The position numbers and the translations under genes are program-made. The notes under the pieces were generated by a model, which saw only the letters and a list, made by a program, of their open reading frames with translations, was not told the origin of the DNA and ran no database searches. Shown piece by piece: positions 16,304-17,356 of a DNA stretch of 17,356 nt. The stretch comes from DASRHK01 sp035650495 (lineage in GTDB: Bacteria; Pseudomonadota; Gammaproteobacteria; Nevskiales; Nevskiaceae), in contig DASRHK010000173.1 in NCBI GenBank assembly GCA_035650495.1, forward strand, positions 1 to 17,356. The letters run 5' to 3'. Positions within the stretch are counted from its first letter, which is position 1. Each line of letters opens with the position of its first letter.

Positions 16304-16687
16304 CTACTGGCGGATGCGGCCCTGATACGCCGACGGATCGAGCCGCCCGAGCTTCACCAGCCGATAGCGGATCGCGCCGAGCGTGCGCGAATGCTTGGCG
16401 GCGATGTCCTGCTCGGTCATACCGCCGTCGAACTCGGCTGCGAGCTGCGTATCCTCGTCGGCCGACCAGGCTTTGCCGGCCGCGGAGGGTCCGCTCAGGT
16501 CCTTGGGTTTGGGGGTCTTGATCGTGATCGGACGCGACGCCGATTGCAGCGCCGCGGCGGCCACGAACAGCGCCCGGACGATCTCCGGGTTCTGCAGGGT
16601 GCTGCCGGGTCCGAAGACTTCGCCGGTGTAGGGATCGGTACCGGCGGCCAGCGACTGGATCACCTCAAGTGCGCGTGTCTGCTCCAT
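16304..16687 (-). CDS. Unknown 127-aa protein with Myb/SANT-like helix-turn-helix, first gene of the SOS operon
   Basis: I do not recognise a named function. The N-terminal part (1-50) is helical with a conserved-looking DPYTGEVF motif (18-25) and NPEIVRALFVAAAAL (33-47). A Pro/Lys-rich linker (52-70) follows. The C-terminal region starts KAWSADEDTQLAAEFD (72-87) and continues TEQDIAAKHSRTLGAIRYRLVKLGRL (91-116). An initial Trp, acidic helix, small helix and a final RT-x-AI-x-x-RL recognition-like helix look like a Myb/SANT-type DNA-binding fold. The sequence reads as a real conserved protein: its codon use matches its neighbours and a strong AGGAGAAGGA ribosome site lies before the ATG. It lies 19 bases after the LexA box and 9 bases before lexA, so it should be damage-inducible. 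Confidence 0.85.
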   Translation of the reverse strand: MEQTRALEVIQSLAAGTDPYTGEVFGPGSTLQNPEIVRALFVAAAALQSASRPITIKTPKPKDLSGPSAAGKAWSADEDTQLAAEFDGGMTEQDIAAKHSRTLGAIRYRLVKLGRLDPSAYQGRIRQ

Positions 16688-16691
16688 TTTT

Positions 16692-16701
16692 CCTTCTCCT
16701 C
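16692..16701 (-). promoter_or_regulatory. Strong ribosome binding site of the 127-aa SOS gene
   Basis: On the minus strand GAGGAGAAGG precedes the ATG at 16687 by four A residues. It is the only strong ribosome site in the lexA-imuA-imuB-dnaE2 unit, and it decides the start of the 127-aa protein. Confidence 0.7.
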
Positions 16702-16706
16702 GTCGT

Positions 16707-16726
16707 CACTGTGCGTTTATACAGTG
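16707..16726 (-). promoter_or_regulatory. LexA operator (SOS box) of the lexA-imuA-imuB-dnaE2 operon
   Basis: CACTGT, eight bases, ACAGTG: a perfect six-base inverted repeat containing the gammaproteobacterial LexA core CTGT-N8-ACAG. The spacer read on the minus strand is ATAAACGC, and TATAAA (16721-16716) overlaps the operator as a likely -10. LexA bound here would cover the promoter. A perfect TTGACA occurs upstream (16749-16744), but 22 bases from TATAAA, longer than a normal spacer, so it may be chance. The recognition helix of the neighbouring LexA is nearly that of E. coli, which fits this operator type. Confidence 0.9.
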
Positions 16727-16745
16727 CGCCGATCATAGAAGGGTG

Positions 16746-17216
16746 TCAAGCCGCGCGCACCTGTCCGGCCAGACGGGTTAACAGCGGTCGCAGCAGGTAG
16801 TAGGCGAGGGTGATCGCCGGCAGTGCGATCAGGCACCAGACGGTCACGCCATAGAGCGCGACCCTCCCGTAATCCATGACGAACTGCAGCGGCCCGGCGC
16901 GGAAGCGATCGATCAGCTCGACGATGGAGAAGATCGGCACGTGCGGCTGGCCGAACAGCGTCTCGCCCGCGCGATAGAACGGCAGCAGGAGCAGCAGCTG
17001 CGCCGGATACACCAGGTAGTTCACCAGCTGGATGATCGGCTGATTCAATCGCAGCCAGATCGCCGCGAGCGCACACAGCACGGTGGAGCTGCCGAGGATC
17101 GGGAAGATGCCGAGCATGCCGCCGAGCGCGAGCGTCAGCGCGATCTTCTCCGGCGTGATGCCCTGGCGCAGCTGCGCGACGATCGCGTCCCGAAATGTCC
17201 GGGCCAGCTTCCTCAC
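16746..17216 (-). CDS. DUF2062 family inner-membrane protein
   Basis: This 156-aa protein has an N-terminal amphipathic part (FRDAIVAQLRQGITPEKIALTLALGG) and then hydrophobic segments near 24-50, 60-80 and 120-145. The pattern TPEKIALTLALGGMLGIFPILG with later NYLVYPAQLLLLLPFYRAGE is characteristic of DUF2062. Its biochemical role is unknown; members are often near glycosyltransferase or polysaccharide genes. The start is GTG at 17216, overlapping the stop of the upstream gene as GTGA, so the two are translated together. Its TGA lies 19 bases before the LexA box with no terminator between, so some read-through into the SOS operon is possible. Confidence 0.88.
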   Translation of the reverse strand: MRKLARTFRDAIVAQLRQGITPEKIALTLALGGMLGIFPILGSSTVLCALAAIWLRLNQPIIQLVNYLVYPAQLLLLLPFYRAGETLFGQPHVPIFSIVELIDRFRAGPLQFVMDYGRVALYGVTVWCLIALPAITLAYYLLRPLLTRLAGQVRAA

Positions 17217-17356
17217 GCCCAGCGGCGCAGCAGCAGATCCTCGATGTCGGCTCCCTCGGGCAGGCGCGCGAGCTGCAGCAGCACGTATCCCGCCATCGCC
17301 ATGTTGCCGAGCGTCAGGATCAGCACGAGCCAGAGCACGCGCGTGAACAGGCCGCG
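17213..17356 (-). CDS. C-terminal end of an unidentified membrane protein (partial)
   Basis: Forty-seven codons and a TGA are visible, entering from the right edge. The piece reads RGLFTRVLWLVLILTLGNMA, then a second part of the same hydrophobic helix, and ends LPEGADIEDLLLRRWA, so it closes with one membrane segment and a short acidic-basic tail. It is too short to assign. It overlaps the GTG start of the DUF2062 gene (GTGA) and is probably its operon partner. Confidence 0.65.
   Translation of the reverse strand, partial: RGLFTRVLWLVLILTLGNMAMAGYVLLQLARLPEGADIEDLLLRRWA

Noticed and set aside
16744..16749. Perfect TTGACA as the -35 of the SOS promoter
   Set aside because: It is 22 bases from the TATAAA overlapping the LexA box and overlaps the DUF2062 stop; the spacing is too long to annotate as a firm promoter.

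Overview
This is a GC-rich, densely packed chromosomal window. Protein similarity points to a gammaproteobacterium of the Xanthomonadales/Nevskiales/Steroidobacter type. The reasons are a YihG-type acyltransferase and a YceH protein close to the Enterobacterial ones, an E. coli-like LexA with a matching CTGT-N8-ACAG operator, and an imuA-imuB-dnaE2 mutagenesis cassette, which Enterobacteria usually lack. No mobile element, CRISPR array, tRNA or rRNA was seen. The genus cannot be fixed from the sequence alone.

Plus-strand block (1-8551): the window opens in the last third of gltB, followed by gltD; together they encode NADPH-dependent glutamate synthase. A second run starts with a small CcdC-like membrane protein whose stop overlaps the start of a methyltransferase carrying an N-terminal zinc ribbon; yceH follows 4 bases later. 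A third run, pyrF-hemE-yihG (pyrimidine, heme and phospholipid synthesis), is tightly coupled by a GTGA overlap and a 1-base gap. TANAAT-type -10 sequences lie shortly before the starts at 3111 and 5828.

Middle (8552-10569): a small divergent pair. On the minus strand is a 66-aa exported His/Lys/Thr-rich protein resembling acid-shock protein Asr, ending in a good hairpin-plus-T-run terminator. On the plus strand is a 550-aa polytopic membrane protein with GT-C glycosyltransferase-like features. Its stop codon overlaps the stop of the convergent dnaE2.

Minus-strand block (10566-17356), read right to left: the end of an unidentified membrane protein, a DUF2062 membrane protein, then an SOS operon: a 127-aa protein of unknown function, lexA, imuA, imuB and dnaE2. 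A near-perfect LexA box sits directly upstream of the unknown gene, so that gene, not lexA, is the first in the SOS transcript. LexA should repress the whole unit. After DNA damage RecA-stimulated LexA self-cleavage would release it, and ImuA, ImuB and DnaE2 would act as a translesion-synthesis mutasome. The best lead for something undescribed is the 127-aa first gene, with its C-terminal Myb/SANT-like helix-turn-helix.
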